From Qipengyuania mesophila (lineage in GTDB: Bacteria; Pseudomonadota; Alphaproteobacteria; Sphingomonadales; Sphingomonadaceae): a DNA stretch of 64,000 nt. The notes under the pieces were generated by a model. It worked only from the letters and a program-made list of their open reading frames with translations. It was not told the origin of the DNA and ran no database searches. The stretch covers positions 963,501 to 1,027,500 of the forward strand of contig NZ_JAIGNU010000001.1 of the NCBI RefSeq assembly GCF_019711655.1, written 5' to 3'. Numbering within the stretch: position 1 is the stretch's first letter; each line of letters opens with the position of its first letter. The translations under genes and the position numbers were made by a program. Shown here one piece after another: positions 54,307 to 64,000 of the stretch.

Positions 54307-55536
54307 ATGGCTACGCTGGCCGATCGCCCGGTCACGCATGTCGACCTCGGTGACAACGCACTCTACACCGAGGACAGGTGGCGCGAGCCCTTCGCCAGGC
54401 TGCGCGAGGAGGCACCGCTGAGCTGGCGTGCGGACAGTCCCTTCGGCGCCTATTGGTCGGTGGTGACACATGGCCTCGTCCAGGAGGTCGAGCTCGACTG
54501 GGAGACCTTCTCCTCGAGCTGGGACCGCGGCAACATCACCATCGCCGACGACGTCAACGACAGCGCCTTCCCCAATTTCATCGCGCAGGACCCGCCGATC
54601 CACACCGCACAGCGCAAGGTGATCGCGCCCGCCTTCTCGCCGAGCCACATGAACGAGAGGGAAGTGCAGGTCCGCGAACGCTGCGCCATGCTGCTCGACG
54701 GGCTGCCCATGGGCGAGACCTTCGACTGGGTCGAACAGGTCTCGATCCCGATGACCATCGGCATGCTGCTGATCCTGTTCGACATGCCCTATGACGAATG
54801 GCGCGACATCAAGCGGTGGTCGGACTGGGCGAGCGGGGTTTCGGCGGACAATCTCAACGAGGAGTATTTCGCCGAGTTCATGACCCAGATGGGCCAGATG
54901 CTCGCGCGATTCGACGTGGAACTCGAGGACCGCCGGGCCAAGCCACCCGCCGACGATTTGCTCAGCCGCATGGTCCATTCGGAAGCCATGGGGAACATGG
55001 AGCCGATGGAGCGCATCGCCAATATCGCGCTGCTGATCGTCGGCGGCAACGACACCACGCGCAATTCGATGAGCGGGCTGGTCCATGCGCTCGACCTCTA
55101 TCCCGAGCAGCTCGACGTGCTCCACGGCAACCTCTCGCTGGTGCCCAATGCCGCGCAGGAGATCATCCGCTGGCAATCGCCCGTCACCCACATGCGCCGC
55201 ACCGCCACGCGCGATACCGTGCTCGCCGGGCAGGAAATCCGCGAGGGCGAGAAGGTCGTGATGTGGTATATCTCGGCCAATCGCGACGAGAGCGTGTTCG
55301 CCGATGCCGAGCGCTTCGACGTGACCCGCGCCAATGCCCGCCGCCACCTCGCCTTCGGCCACGGCATCCATCGCTGCGTCGGGGCGCGCCTGGCCGAAAT
55401 CCAGATCGGCACGCTGATCGAGGAGGTGGTCGCCCGGGGCTGGCGCATCATGCGGCAGGGCGAACCGGTCCGGCTCGCCAGCCCGTTCCTCCACGGCTTC
55501 ACCGAAATGCCGGTCAGGATCGAGGCGCGCGGCTGA
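54307..55536 (+). CDS. Cytochrome P450
   Basis: 409 residues, soluble. The haem Cys357 is in FGHGIHRCVGARLAE. The I-helix GGNDTTRNS holds the oxygen-activating Asp-Thr; the K-helix ExxR is in AAQEIIRWQ. ATG 54307 chosen: GGAGAGGAGAAGG lies just before it, and an in-frame start 33 bases upstream would pass through the ribosome site. The gene is 78 bases from the divergent monooxygenase and one base before the GST-like gene. Redox partners are not in the window. Confidence 0.95.
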   Translation: MATLADRPVTHVDLGDNALYTEDRWREPFARLREEAPLSWRADSPFGAYWSVVTHGLVQEVELDWETFSSSWDRGNITIADDVNDSAFPNFIAQDPPIHTAQRKVIAPAFSPSHMNEREVQVRERCAMLLDGLPMGETFDWVEQVSIPMTIGMLLILFDMPYDEWRDIKRWSDWASGVSADNLNEEYFAEFMTQMGQMLARFDVELEDRRAKPPADDLLSRMVHSEAMGNMEPMERIANIALLIVGGNDTTRNSMSGLVHALDLYPEQLDVLHGNLSLVPNAAQEIIRWQSPVTHMRRTATRDTVLAGQEIREGEKVVMWYISANRDESVFADAERFDVTRANARRHLAFGHGIHRCVGARLAEIQIGTLIEEVVARGWRIMRQGEPVRLASPFLHGFTEMPVRIEARG

Positions 55537-55537
55537 G

Positions 55538-56527
55538 ATGTATTCGCTCTACGGCGCCCTCGCCTCGCCCTATTCGATGAAGATGCGCAGCCTGCTACGC
55601 TACCGCCGGATCCCCTTCGAATGGGTCGACGGCGCCGCGGCGCGCGAGGCGCTGGCGCGTGTGAAGGCCCCGGTCATCCCCGTGCTCGCCTTTCCCGACG
55701 GGCGCTATGCCAACGATTCCACGCCGCTGATCTACGAGCTCGAACGGCTGCATGCCGGGCGCAGCGTGGTGCCGGACGATCGCGCCATCGCCTTCCTCGC
55801 GCATCTGCTCGAGGACTTCGCCGACGAATGGATGACCAAGCCGATGTTCGGCTATCGCTGGCTGGAGGATGTCGACCAGGTCCAGATGAGCCGCTGGCTC
55901 GCCTTCGACAATCTCCATGGCGGCGGGGTCGAAACCTCGCAGGCCGCGGCGGAGGCCTTTCGCCAGCGGCAGGTCGGACGGATGGCAATGGTGGGCTGCA
56001 CGCGGGAGAATTTCCCGCTGATCGAAGCCTCGACCCGCGCGGTGCTCGAAGTCCTCGAGAAGCACGTCACGAACGCCTTTTTCCTCTTCGGCAGCCGCCC
56101 GAGCCTCGCCGAGTTCGGGCTCTACGGCCAGCTGTCGCAGCTCGGCGTCGATCCCACGCCGCAAGCGATGATGCGCGCCGACTACCCCTATGCCTACCGC
56201 TGGCTGTCGCACATGGACGACCTCTCGGGCGTGGTCGGCAGCTGGGCGGAGGAGCCCTGCGATGCGGCGCTCGCGCTGGCGAGGCTGTCGGGCGAGATCT
56301 ACGCGCCTTTCCTCGCGGCCAATGCGGCGGCGCTCGAGGCGGGCGAGGAGAGCTTCGGCTTCCGCGCCATGGGTCACGAGTATCGGCAGGGCACGTTCAA
56401 GTACCAGGCCAAGTGCCTCGCCGATCTGCGCCATCGCTACGGCGCGCTCGACGAGGGCCAGCGCGCGCGTGTGGACGGCTGGATCAGGCCGGCGTGGCGC
56501 GACCTACTCGCCCAGGATCGCGGGTAG
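55538..56527 (+). CDS. GST-fold protein, N-terminal thioredoxin-like domain
   Basis: 329 residues. [20 protein letters not shown] (probable catalytic Ser in SPYSMK), [24 protein letters not shown] (cis-Pro and the DST-type GSH-binding motif) give a GST N-domain. The long helical C-part (for example [23 protein letters not shown]) is larger than in usual GSTs. One base after the P450 stop, so cotranscribed; it may act on P450 products. It overlaps the convergent hutU by 24 bases. Confidence 0.85.
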   Translation: MYSLYGALASPYSMKMRSLLRYRRIPFEWVDGAAAREALARVKAPVIPVLAFPDGRYANDSTPLIYELERLHAGRSVVPDDRAIAFLAHLLEDFADEWMTKPMFGYRWLEDVDQVQMSRWLAFDNLHGGGVETSQAAAEAFRQRQVGRMAMVGCTRENFPLIEASTRAVLEVLEKHVTNAFFLFGSRPSLAEFGLYGQLSQLGVDPTPQAMMRADYPYAYRWLSHMDDLSGVVGSWAEEPCDAALALARLSGEIYAPFLAANAAALEAGEESFGFRAMGHEYRQGTFKYQAKCLADLRHRYGALDEGQRARVDGWIRPAWRDLLAQDRG

Positions 56528-58177
56528 CCGCAGCCCCTTCTCGCGCGCGCAGTCCACGGCGTCCTCGTAGCCGGCGTCGGCGTGGCGCATGACGCCGGTG
56601 GCGGGGTCGTTCCACAGCACGCGTTCGAGCCGCCGCGCCGCGTCCTCGGTCCCGTCGGCGACGATCACCATTCCGGCGTGCTGGCTGAAGCCCATGCCGA
56701 CGCCGCCGCCATGGTGGAGGCTGACCCAGGTCGCGCCGCTGGCGGTGTTGAGCAGGGCATTGAGCAGCGGCCAGTCGCTTACCGCGTCGCTGCCGTCCTT
56801 CATCGCCTCGGTCTCGCGGTTGGGGCTGGCGACCGATCCGCTGTCGAGATGGTCGCGTCCGATCACCACCGGCGCCTTCAACTCGCCGCTCGCGACCATT
56901 TCGTTGAACGCCATGCCGAGCCGGTGGCGGTCGCCCAGCCCGACCCAGCAGATTCGCGCGGGGAGGCCCTGGAAGGCGATCCGTTCGCGCGCCATGTCGA
57001 GCCAGTTGTGGAGGTGATGGTTGTCGGGCAACAGCTCCTTCACCTTGGCGTCGGTCTTGTAGATGTCCTCCGGATCGCCCGAGAGCGCGGCCCAGCGGAA
57101 CGGACCCACGCCGCGACAGAACAGCGGGCGGATATAGGCGGGGACGAAACCGGGGAAGGCGAAGGCATTCTCGAGCCCTTCCTCGAGCGCGACCTGGCGG
57201 ATGTTGTTGCCATAGTCGAGCGTCGGCACGCCCGCATCCCAGAAGGCGAGCATGGCCTCGACCTGCTTGCGCATCGAGGCACGCGCGGCCTTCTCCACCG
57301 CCTTGGGGTCGCTCTCGCGCTTGGCACGCCATTCGCCCATGGTCCACCCTTCGGGGAGGTAGCCGTTGACCGGGTCGTGCGCACTGGTCTGGTCGGTGAC
57401 CACATCGGGGCGCACGCCGCGCCTGACCAGCTCGGGGAAGACTTCGGCGGCATTGCCGAGCAGGCCGACCGACTTGGCCTCGCCCGCGGCGGTCCATTTC
57501 GCGATAAGGGCGAGCGCCTCGTCCACGGTCTCAGCCTTCTCGTCGAGATAGCGCGTGCGCAGGCGGAAATCGATGCTCTCAGGATTGCATTCGACCGCGA
57601 GGCAGCAGGCCCCCGCCATGACCGCGGCGAGCGGCTGCGCGCCGCCCATCCCGCCGAGCCCGCCGGTGAGGATCCACTTGCCGGTGAGGTCGCCGCCGTA
57701 GTGCTTGCGCCCGGCCTCGACGAAGGTCTCGTAGGTCCCCTGCACGATGCCCTGCGTGCCGATGTAGATCCAGCTGCCCGCGGTCATCTGGCCGTACATC
57801 ATCAGGCCCTTGCGATCGAGTTCGCTGAAGTGGTCCCAGTTCGCCCAGTGCGGGACGATGTTGGAATTGGCGATGAGCACGCGCGGCGCATCGCTATGCG
57901 TGCGGAAGACGCCGACGGGTTTGCCCGACTGGACCAGCAGCGTCTCCTCGTCCGACAGCGTCCTGAGGCTCGACAGGATCGCCTCGAAATCGCTCCAGCT
58001 CCGCGCCGCGCGGCCGATGCCCCCATAGACGACCAGTTCGTCGGGGTTCTCGGCCACCGCGCGGTCGAGATTGTTCTGGATCATGCGGAACGGCGCCTCG
58101 GTCTGCCAGCTGCCGCAGGTGAGGTCGGGCCCGGTGGGCGCCTTGATCTCGCGGGCGTTGCGGCGGTCGATACTCAT
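56504..58177 (-). CDS. hutU: Urocanate hydratase
   Basis: 557 residues. Hydrates urocanate to imidazolonepropionate using tightly bound [57 protein letters not shown] (NAD-binding) and [26 protein letters not shown] are all diagnostic. ATG overlaps the hutG stop (ATGA). Last gene of the leftward hut operon; its 3' end overlaps the GST-like gene by 24 bases. Confidence 0.98.
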   Translation of the reverse strand: MSIDRRNAREIKAPTGPDLTCGSWQTEAPFRMIQNNLDRAVAENPDELVVYGGIGRAARSWSDFEAILSSLRTLSDEETLLVQSGKPVGVFRTHSDAPRVLIANSNIVPHWANWDHFSELDRKGLMMYGQMTAGSWIYIGTQGIVQGTYETFVEAGRKHYGGDLTGKWILTGGLGGMGGAQPLAAVMAGACCLAVECNPESIDFRLRTRYLDEKAETVDEALALIAKWTAAGEAKSVGLLGNAAEVFPELVRRGVRPDVVTDQTSAHDPVNGYLPEGWTMGEWRAKRESDPKAVEKAARASMRKQVEAMLAFWDAGVPTLDYGNNIRQVALEEGLENAFAFPGFVPAYIRPLFCRGVGPFRWAALSGDPEDIYKTDAKVKELLPDNHHLHNWLDMARERIAFQGLPARICWVGLGDRHRLGMAFNEMVASGELKAPVVIGRDHLDSGSVASPNRETEAMKDGSDAVSDWPLLNALLNTASGATWVSLHHGGGVGMGFSQHAGMVIVADGTEDAARRLERVLWNDPATGVMRHADAGYEDAVDCAREKGLRLPAILGE

Positions 58178-58962
58178 GCAAACTCTCCGAAGGTGCTCTC
58201 GATACCGGCGAAGACCTCGGCGAGCGTGTCGCGCAGGTCGGCGGCGGTGTCGGGGCAGTAGGCGAAGGGCGGTTCTTCCGCCTTCAGATAGGTCTTCTGC
58301 GCGATCTCCATCTGGACCGCGTGGATGTTTTCGGCCGGGCGGCCGTAGTGCCGCGTCGTCCAGCCGCCGCGGAAGCGCCCGTTGAGGACGTGGCTGTAGG
58401 GGCCGTTGAGGCAGGCCATCGCCACGGCGCGTTCGATCGCGGGCGCGCAGGTGGCGCCATTGTTCGTGCCGATATTGAGGTCGGGCAGCGTGCCGTCGAA
58501 CAGGAATGGCAAGTGCGACTGGATGGAATGGCAGTCGTAAAGCACCGCGAAGCCATGCGCCGCGCGCACCCGCTCGAGCTCGGCCTGCAGCGCCGCGTGA
58601 TAGGGCGCGTGGAACAGCTCGCGGCGACGCGCGATCTCGGCCTCGTCGGGCTCCTCGTGCCAGATCGGCCGGTTCTCGAAATCGACCATGGGCACGAGCC
58701 CGGTGGTGTTCTGCCCCGGATAGAGGCTTGCCCCGTCGGGCGGGCGATTGGCATCGATCACGTAGCGATTGAACTCGGCGCGGACCACGCTCGCCTCGGG
58801 CGCGAGCCCTTCGTAGAGCTGCGGGATATGCCAGTCGGTGTCGGCGAGCATGGCGCCGCGCTCGGTCAGATTGGCGCGGATATCCTCGGGCACGAAACTC
58901 CCCGAATGCGGCTGCGCGAGCACGAGCGGCGAGCTGCCGCGAACGACGGTCACCGGGTTCAC
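58174..58962 (-). CDS. hutG: N-formylglutamate deformylase
   Basis: 262 residues. [52 protein letters not shown] and [16 protein letters not shown] carry the His and Asp of the zinc site. Converts N-formylglutamate to glutamate and formate, the last step of the HutF/HutG route. GTG start overlaps the hutH stop (GTGA) and the stop overlaps the hutU ATG, so hutH-hutG-hutU are all coupled. Confidence 0.95.
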   Translation of the reverse strand: MNPVTVVRGSSPLVLAQPHSGSFVPEDIRANLTERGAMLADTDWHIPQLYEGLAPEASVVRAEFNRYVIDANRPPDGASLYPGQNTTGLVPMVDFENRPIWHEEPDEAEIARRRELFHAPYHAALQAELERVRAAHGFAVLYDCHSIQSHLPFLFDGTLPDLNIGTNNGATCAPAIERAVAMACLNGPYSHVLNGRFRGGWTTRHYGRPAENIHAVQMEIAQKTYLKAEEPPFAYCPDTAADLRDTLAEVFAGIESTFGEFA

Positions 58963-60491
58963 GGTGCGAAATCCGCAATGGTCTCGGCGGCGATCCCCTC
59001 CGCCAGCACCTGCCCGCCCAGCAGATCGGCCATGGCAGCGATGTCGGGCTCCATCAGGCGATCGCCGGTGAGCGCGGGCGAGGCGGCGCGGATGCGCTCC
59101 ATCGTCGCCTGGAGCGTCGCGCTGGTTTCCAGGGGGGCGCGGCATTCGATGCCCTGTGCGGCGGTCATCGCCTCGATCCCGAGGATGGCGGCGAGATTGG
59201 CGTTCATCTCGAACAGGCGGCGCGCGCCGTGGCAGGCCATCGAGACATGGTCTTCCTGATTGGCCGAGGTCGGCGTCGAGTCGACCACGCGCGGGTTGGC
59301 GAGCGCCTTGTTCTCGCTCATCAGCGCGGCGCTGGTGACCTCGGCGATCATCAGCCCCGACTGCAGCCCCGGCGACGGCGCGAGGAAGGCGGGCAAGCCG
59401 AAGCTCAATGCCGGATCGACCAGCAGCGCAATGCGGCGCTGCGCGATCGCGCCGATCTCGGACACGGCGATGGCGATGCCGTCGGCCGCCATGCCGACCG
59501 GCTCGGCGTGGAAATTGCCGCCCGAGACGATCGCCCCGTCGCTGAGCACCAGCGGGTTGTCGGTCGCGGCATTGGCCTCGACCCGCAGCACATTGCCCGC
59601 GTGGGCGAGCTGGTCGAGGCAGGCGCCGATCACCTGCGGCGCGCAGCGCAGGCAATAGGGATCCTGCACGCGCAGATCGTCCTCGAGGTGGCTCTCGCGG
59701 ATCTGCGAACCGGCGAGCAACGCACGGATCGTGCGCGCCGAGACGATCTGGCCGCGATGGCCGCGCAAGGTATGGATTTCGTCGCGGAAGGGCGCGGTCG
59801 AGCCCATCGCCGCGTCGAGCGAGAGCGCGGTGGTGACCAGCGAATTGACCGCCAGCCGCCAGCTGTCGAACAGCGCCGCGAGCGCGAGGCCGGTCGAGAC
59901 CTGCGTGCCGTTGAGCAGCGCGAGACCCTCCTTCGCTTCGAGCACGAGCGGTTCGAGCCCGGCGCGCTGGAGCGCTGCACCCGCCGCCATCCGCTCGCCC
60001 TTGTAGAAGGCGTCGCCCTCGCCGATCAGCGTCGCGGCGACATGCGCCAGCGGAGCGAGGTCGCCCGAAGCGCCGACCGAGCCCTTTTCGGGCACCACGG
60101 GGATGATATCGGCTTCGACCAGCTGCTGCAGCCGTTCGACCACGACGGGGCGCACGCCCGAGGCGCCGCGCCCGAGCGAAAGGCATTTGAGCGCGATGAT
60201 GAAACGGACGATTTCGGGCGCGAGCGGTTCGCCGAAGCCGGCGCTGTGCGAGAGCACCAGATTGCGCTGGAGCGTGCCGAGGTCGGTCGCGCCGATGCGC
60301 ACGCTGGCAAGCTTGCCGAAGCCGGTATTGACCCCGTAGATCGCCTCGCCCGACCCGAGCGCCGCGGTTAGCCGCTCGGCGGAAGCCGCGACATCCGCCA
60401 TTGCCGCGTCATCGATCCGGAAGGCGCCGGTCGAGCGATAGAGCGCTTCGAGTTCGGCCAGCCCGAGCGATCCGGGCGCAAGGTCATGCAT
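58959..60491 (-). CDS. hutH: Histidine ammonia-lyase
   Basis: 510 residues. Converts histidine to urocanate and ammonia. The MIO prosthetic group forms from Ala141-Ser142-Gly143 in [29 protein letters not shown], the TxxNPLVL region ([11 protein letters not shown]) and [20 protein letters not shown] are diagnostic. Overlaps hutI by eight bases at its start. Confidence 0.98.
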   Translation of the reverse strand: MHDLAPGSLGLAELEALYRSTGAFRIDDAAMADVAASAERLTAALGSGEAIYGVNTGFGKLASVRIGATDLGTLQRNLVLSHSAGFGEPLAPEIVRFIIALKCLSLGRGASGVRPVVVERLQQLVEADIIPVVPEKGSVGASGDLAPLAHVAATLIGEGDAFYKGERMAAGAALQRAGLEPLVLEAKEGLALLNGTQVSTGLALAALFDSWRLAVNSLVTTALSLDAAMGSTAPFRDEIHTLRGHRGQIVSARTIRALLAGSQIRESHLEDDLRVQDPYCLRCAPQVIGACLDQLAHAGNVLRVEANAATDNPLVLSDGAIVSGGNFHAEPVGMAADGIAIAVSEIGAIAQRRIALLVDPALSFGLPAFLAPSPGLQSGLMIAEVTSAALMSENKALANPRVVDSTPTSANQEDHVSMACHGARRLFEMNANLAAILGIEAMTAAQGIECRAPLETSATLQATMERIRAASPALTGDRLMEPDIAAMADLLGGQVLAEGIAAETIADFAP

Positions 60492-61701
60492 CGTGATAGT
60501 GTCCTGCGGTGATCCGGCCGCGCAGCAGGCGCCCGCCGATCCAGTAGCTGAGAAAATCGGGATGCTCGGTGTCCCACACGGCGAGATCGGCGCGCTTGCC
60601 CGGCTCGATCGTGCCGTATTCAGCCTCGAGACCCAGCGCCTTCGCGCCGTTGCGCGTCGCGCCGGCAAGCGCCTCCTCGGCGGTCATGCGGAACAGCGTG
60701 CAACCCATGTTCATGGCGAGGCGGAGCGAGGACAGCGGCGAGCTGCCGGGGTTGCAATCGGTCGCCAGCGCCATCGCCACGCCGGCCTCGCGGAGCGCAT
60801 CCATCGGCGGCAGCCGCGTTTCACGCAGCGCGTAGAAGGCGCCGGGGAGCAGCACGGCGACGACGCCCTTCTCGGCCAGCAGCGGCGCATCCCCGGGCGC
60901 GAGCCATTCGAGATGGTCGGCCGAGAGCGCATCGTATTCGGCGGCGAGGACCGCCCCCTTGAGGTCGCTCAATTGCTCGGCGTGGAGCTTCACCCTTATG
61001 CCCAATTCGCGGGCCGTGTCGAAGACGCGGCGGATCTGCGCGGGCGAGAAGCCGATCCCTTCGCAAAAGCCGTCGACCGCATCGACCAGCCCTTCGGCGG
61101 CGGCGGTCTCGAGCCCGGGGATGGCCACCTCGTCGATATAGCGGTCCGCCTCGCCCTCGAATTCGGGCGGCAGCGCATGCGCGGCGAGCCAGCTTGTGCG
61201 GATGTGCACCGGGCGCTCGCCTTCGATCGCGCGCGCGACGCGGAGCATGCGCAATTCGTGCGCGATGCTGAGGCCGTAGCCAGACTTGACCTCGACCACC
61301 GCGACCCCGTCGGCGAGCAGGTCGTCGACCCGGCGCAGCGCCTCGGCGAGCAGCTCGTCGTCGCTGGCGTCGCGCGTGGCGGAGACCGTCGAGCGGATAC
61401 CGCCCCCGGCGCGCGCGATCTCCTCGTAGCTGGCACCTTCGAGCCGCAGCGCGAATTCACGGCTCCGGTCGCCGCCGAAGACGAGATGCGTATGGCAATC
61501 GACCAGCGCCGGGGTGACCAGCGCACCGCCGAGATCGACCTGTTCCCAAACCGCATGATCGACAGGCAGGTCGCCGCGCGCTCCGATCCAGGCGATCCGG
61601 CCTTCCGCCACCACGACCGCTGCATCCTCGACCAAGCCATAGCCGCGCTCGCCCTCGACCAGGGTCGCAGCGCTGCAATGGGTGAAGACTCGGCCGGTCA
61701 T
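60484..61701 (-). CDS. hutI: Imidazolonepropionase
   Basis: 405 residues, amidohydrolase fold. [17 protein letters not shown] has the zinc His pair; [18 protein letters not shown] and [12 protein letters not shown] follow, with the last metal Asp in ATDCNPGSS. Opens the imidazolone ring to give formiminoglutamate. First gene of the leftward hut operon, divergent from hutF with the HutC-type operator between them. Confidence 0.97.
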   Translation of the reverse strand: MTGRVFTHCSAATLVEGERGYGLVEDAAVVVAEGRIAWIGARGDLPVDHAVWEQVDLGGALVTPALVDCHTHLVFGGDRSREFALRLEGASYEEIARAGGGIRSTVSATRDASDDELLAEALRRVDDLLADGVAVVEVKSGYGLSIAHELRMLRVARAIEGERPVHIRTSWLAAHALPPEFEGEADRYIDEVAIPGLETAAAEGLVDAVDGFCEGIGFSPAQIRRVFDTARELGIRVKLHAEQLSDLKGAVLAAEYDALSADHLEWLAPGDAPLLAEKGVVAVLLPGAFYALRETRLPPMDALREAGVAMALATDCNPGSSPLSSLRLAMNMGCTLFRMTAEEALAGATRNGAKALGLEAEYGTIEPGKRADLAVWDTEHPDFLSYWIGGRLLRGRITAGHYHDA

Positions 61702-61727
61702 GCTCTTGCGTGGCTCCTCTCTGTGTG

Positions 61728-61745
61728 ATTATGTATGCACATAAT
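61728..61745. promoter_or_regulatory. HutC-type operator between hutI and hutF
   Basis: ATTATGT-ATGC-ACATAAT: perfect seven-base arms around a four-base centre, halfway between the divergent hut genes. HutC repressors bind a related palindrome and release in the presence of urocanate. The site abuts the upstream hutF ATG at 61746, favouring the later start. Confidence 0.7.
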
Positions 61746-61766
61746 ATGCGAAAGGCGCAACGGCCA

Positions 61767-63137
61767 ATGGGCAGCATCATCTCGGCGCGGCAGGTTCTCA
61801 CGCCATCGGGCTGGCTCGCCGACCAGGCGATCCATATCGACGATGCGGGCACGATCAGCGAGGTCTCGCCGCGCGGCTTCGATGCGGCGCAGGCGGTCGG
61901 CACCGCCCTGCCCGGGCTCGCCAATGTCCATACGCACAGCTTCCAGCGCGCCATGGCGGGGCTGGCCGAAGCGCGCGGACCGGCAGGCGCGGACGATTTC
62001 TGGGCCTGGCGGCAGGTCATGTACCGCTTCCTCGACGTGCTCACCCCCGAGCATATCGAGGCGATCGCCGCGCTGGTGCAGCTCGAAATGGCCGAGGCCG
62101 GATACAGCGCCTCGGCCGAGTTCCACTATCTCCATCATCGCGTCGGCGGCGGGCATTTCGACGACATGGCCGAAACCTCGCGCGCGATCTTCGCCGCGAG
62201 CGAGGCGAGCGGCATCGGACTCACCCACCTCCCCGTGCTCTACAGCCATGGCGGGCTCGACGGGCGCGAACTGAAGGGCGGGCAATTGCGCTTCGGCTGT
62301 ACCGTGGGCGAATTCGAGACGCTCTATACGCGCATCGCCGAAGCCGCGCGCGGACTGCCCGCTGACTTCCGCCTCGGGATCGCCCCGCACTCGCTGCGCG
62401 CGGTCGACCGCGCCGGGCTCGACGCCTGCCTCGCACTTTGTCCCTCCGGCCCGACCCACATCCACGCCGCCGAGCAGGTCAAGGAAGTCGAGGAGGTCGA
62501 GGCACATCTCGGCGCGCGCCCCGTGCGCTGGCTGCTCGACAATCTGACCATCGACGAACGCTGGTGCCTGATCCATGCGACGCATTGCGACGCGGGCGAG
62601 GTCGCCGGCCTCGCGGCTTCCGGGGCGGTCGCCGGCCTGTGCCCGACCACCGAAGCCAATCTCGGCGACGGCATCTTTCCCGCGCGCGACTATCTCGCGG
62701 CGGGCGGGCGCTTCGGGGTGGGATCGGATTCGAACATCCGCATCGCGGTGGCCGAGGAACTGCGCATGCTCGAGGTCTCGCAGCGGCTGGCGCACCGTCA
62801 GCGTGCGGTGCTGAGCGACGATGCCACGCGCTCGACCGGACGCTATCTCTACGAACGCGCCGCGCGCGGCGGCGCGCAGGCGATCGGGCGCAATGCCGGG
62901 GCGATCGAGGCCGGTAGGCTGGCAGACGTTGTTGCATTGCGCGACGATCTGCCCTTCCTCGACTGGCCGCAGCCCGACCAGCGGCTCGATGCTTGGATCT
63001 TCGGCGTCGAGGGCCGCGCGGTCAGCGACGTCTGGTCCGCCGGGCGCCACATCGTGCGCGGCGGGGAGCATGTCCGTGCGGACGAAATTCGAACGCGCTT
63101 CGCACGCGTAATCCGCGAGCTGGGCGCGGCGCTGTGA
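61767..63137 (+). CDS. hutF: Formiminoglutamate deiminase
   Basis: 456 residues, amidohydrolase family. LANVHTHSFQRAMAGLAEARG (zinc His pair), SGIGLTHLPVLYSHGG, IAPHSLRAV, THIHAAEQVKEVEE, WCLIHATHCD and VGSDSNIRIAVAEELRMLE match HutF. Turns formiminoglutamate into N-formylglutamate and ammonia. I chose MGSIISARQ (61767): the ATG at 61746 touches the operator and gives an odd N-terminus. Overlaps hutC as GTGA. Confidence 0.96.
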   Translation: MGSIISARQVLTPSGWLADQAIHIDDAGTISEVSPRGFDAAQAVGTALPGLANVHTHSFQRAMAGLAEARGPAGADDFWAWRQVMYRFLDVLTPEHIEAIAALVQLEMAEAGYSASAEFHYLHHRVGGGHFDDMAETSRAIFAASEASGIGLTHLPVLYSHGGLDGRELKGGQLRFGCTVGEFETLYTRIAEAARGLPADFRLGIAPHSLRAVDRAGLDACLALCPSGPTHIHAAEQVKEVEEVEAHLGARPVRWLLDNLTIDERWCLIHATHCDAGEVAGLAASGAVAGLCPTTEANLGDGIFPARDYLAAGGRFGVGSDSNIRIAVAEELRMLEVSQRLAHRQRAVLSDDATRSTGRYLYERAARGGAQAIGRNAGAIEAGRLADVVALRDDLPFLDWPQPDQRLDAWIFGVEGRAVSDVWSAGRHIVRGGEHVRADEIRTRFARVIRELGAAL

Positions 63138-63823
63138 ACGCCCGGACGCATCGCGGCATCCGCGAGGCGATCCGCGCGCGCATCGTCGCGGGCGAATGGC
63201 AATTGGGCGAGCTGATCCCCGGCGAGGTCGAATTCGCCGAGGAATACGCCTGCTCGCGAACCACGGTGAACCGCGCGCTGCAGGCGCTCGCCGAAGAAGG
63301 CATGGTCGAGCGCAAGCGCAAGGGCGGTACGCGCGTGCGCCCGCTGCCCCTGCCGCAGGCGCAGCTCCGCATTCCCTTGCTGCGCGAGCAGGTCGAGGAC
63401 GCCGGTGGGGCCTATCGCTGCGAGGTCGTCGACCGCCGGATCGCGCGCGCGCCGGATGCAATCGCCGAACGGCTCGACACGGGAGAGGCCAAGGCGGCCT
63501 ATCTCGAGACGCTCCACCTCGCCGACGAGCGCCCCTTCGCTTTCGAGACGCGGTGGATCAACCTCGCCGCCGTGCCACAATTCGCCGAGGCCGATCTCGG
63601 CGAGTTGAGCGCCAACGAATGGCTGGTGCGCACGGTCCCCTTCACCCGCGGTGAGGTCGCGCTTTCGGCGGCGACCGCCGAGGGGCGGATCGCCGACCTG
63701 CTGGGGACCGAGGAAGGGGCAGCGCTGTTCACCATGGATCGCACAACCTGGCTCGACGACCATCCGGTCACCACCATGCGGCTGCATTACCCGCCGGGCT
63801 ACAGGCTCGAATTCGCGATCTAG
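63134..63823 (+). CDS. hutC: Histidine utilisation repressor HutC (GntR family)
   Basis: 229 residues. N-terminal winged helix: REAIRARIVAGEWQLGELIPGE, then FAEEYACSRTTVNRALQALAEEG, the GntR signature. The C-terminal UTRA-like ligand domain has FAFETRWINLAAVP and MDRTTWLDDHPVTTMRLHYPPGYRLE. Predicted to repress both divergent hut operons through the palindrome at 61728 and to be released by urocanate. GTG start overlaps the hutF stop, so it is coexpressed with the genes it controls. Confidence 0.96.
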   Translation: MNARTHRGIREAIRARIVAGEWQLGELIPGEVEFAEEYACSRTTVNRALQALAEEGMVERKRKGGTRVRPLPLPQAQLRIPLLREQVEDAGGAYRCEVVDRRIARAPDAIAERLDTGEAKAAYLETLHLADERPFAFETRWINLAAVPQFAEADLGELSANEWLVRTVPFTRGEVALSAATAEGRIADLLGTEEGAALFTMDRTTWLDDHPVTTMRLHYPPGYRLEFAI

Positions 63824-63833
63824 TCCAGCGGGC

Positions 63834-64000
63834 TCAAGCCTCGTCGTCCTCGGCTGCCCCCGCCAGCAAATCGCCGAAATTGCGCGCGGCCTCGCGTTCC
63901 GCCTCGGTCTTGAAAGCGACATCGAGGTCGGGTGCCGCGTCGAAGAGGTGCAGCAGCGCCCATAGGGCAAAGCGCTTGCCCGGATCCTTCTCGAGCCCGA
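63834..64000 (-). CDS. C-terminal end of a hypothetical protein (cut by window edge)
   Basis: The last 54 codons of a leftward gene: GLEKDPGKRFALWALLHLFD, AAPDLDVAFKTEAEREAARN, FGDLLAGAAEDDEA. Helical and acidic, with Leu-rich faces. No family recognised. Its start lies beyond the window. Convergent with hutC. Confidence 0.6.
   Translation of the reverse strand, partial: GLEKDPGKRFALWALLHLFDAAPDLDVAFKTEAEREAARNFGDLLAGAAEDDEA

Noticed and set aside
58174..60186. A 670-codon frame covering hutG and part of hutH
   Set aside because: It joins hutG to an out-of-frame reading of hutH. The GTG at 58962 with a GTGA overlap gives a normal HutG.

Overview
The window is high-GC, densely packed chromosomal DNA from an alphaproteobacterium, most likely Sphingomonadales and probably Erythrobacteraceae. 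This rests on an alphaproteobacterial SspB, many lipoproteins with a C-Gly-rich lipobox and Pro/Thr linkers, DUF885 peptidase pairs, a split ACAD/APH module and the HutF/HutG histidine route. It is inference from gene content; no rRNA is present. I saw no tRNA, CRISPR array, insertion sequence or intact prophage.

Layout. 1-3.2 kb: leftward histidine operon hisB-hisH-hisA-(small membrane ORF)-hisF, followed by a 53-aa PEP-CTERM-like ORF. 3.3-6.1 kb: rightward sspB, an unknown basic protein, gmk and a diguanylate cyclase. 6.1-17.4 kb: a TbpB-like lipoprotein, then a catabolic block: SMP-30 lactonase, SDR and a paired acyl-CoA dehydrogenase (leftward), facing SDR, GPH transporter, ACAD, Zn alcohol dehydrogenase and APH-type kinase (rightward). 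The last set looks like a split version of ACAD10/11. 17.4-33.5 kb: a lipidated S8 autotransporter, dapD, and many small stress, membrane or unknown genes, including an S41 protease, a five-gene leftward string (GFA, esterase, lipoprotein, two membrane proteins) and a DNA-binding-like gene divergent from a DUF188 gene.

34.1-35.9 kb is a low-GC two-gene cassette (TcmP plus DUF5131). 35.9-39.2 kb returns to host composition: GST, exported RidA, an SH3-like protein, and a tandem SpoIIAA/STAS-like protein behind an FNR/FixK-type box. 39.2-42.5 kb is a second accessory patch. It has degraded copies of the DNA-binding-like and DUF188 genes seen at 31.9-33.1 kb, a six-TM orphan between them, and a low-GC pair encoding a DUF6932-like nucleotidyltransferase and an uncharacterised partner. 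This pair is my best candidate for an undescribed system.

42.5-48.7 kb: thiC with a TPP riboswitch, divergent from a Fur-box-controlled siderophore receptor operon with a PepSY-type reductase. 48.7-56.5 kb: two tandem DUF885 peptidases, a Baeyer-Villiger-type monooxygenase, a P450 and a GST-fold protein. 56.5-63.8 kb: a complete histidine utilisation locus, hutI-H-G-U leftward and hutF-hutC rightward, with a palindromic HutC-type operator between them. The window ends inside an unknown leftward gene.
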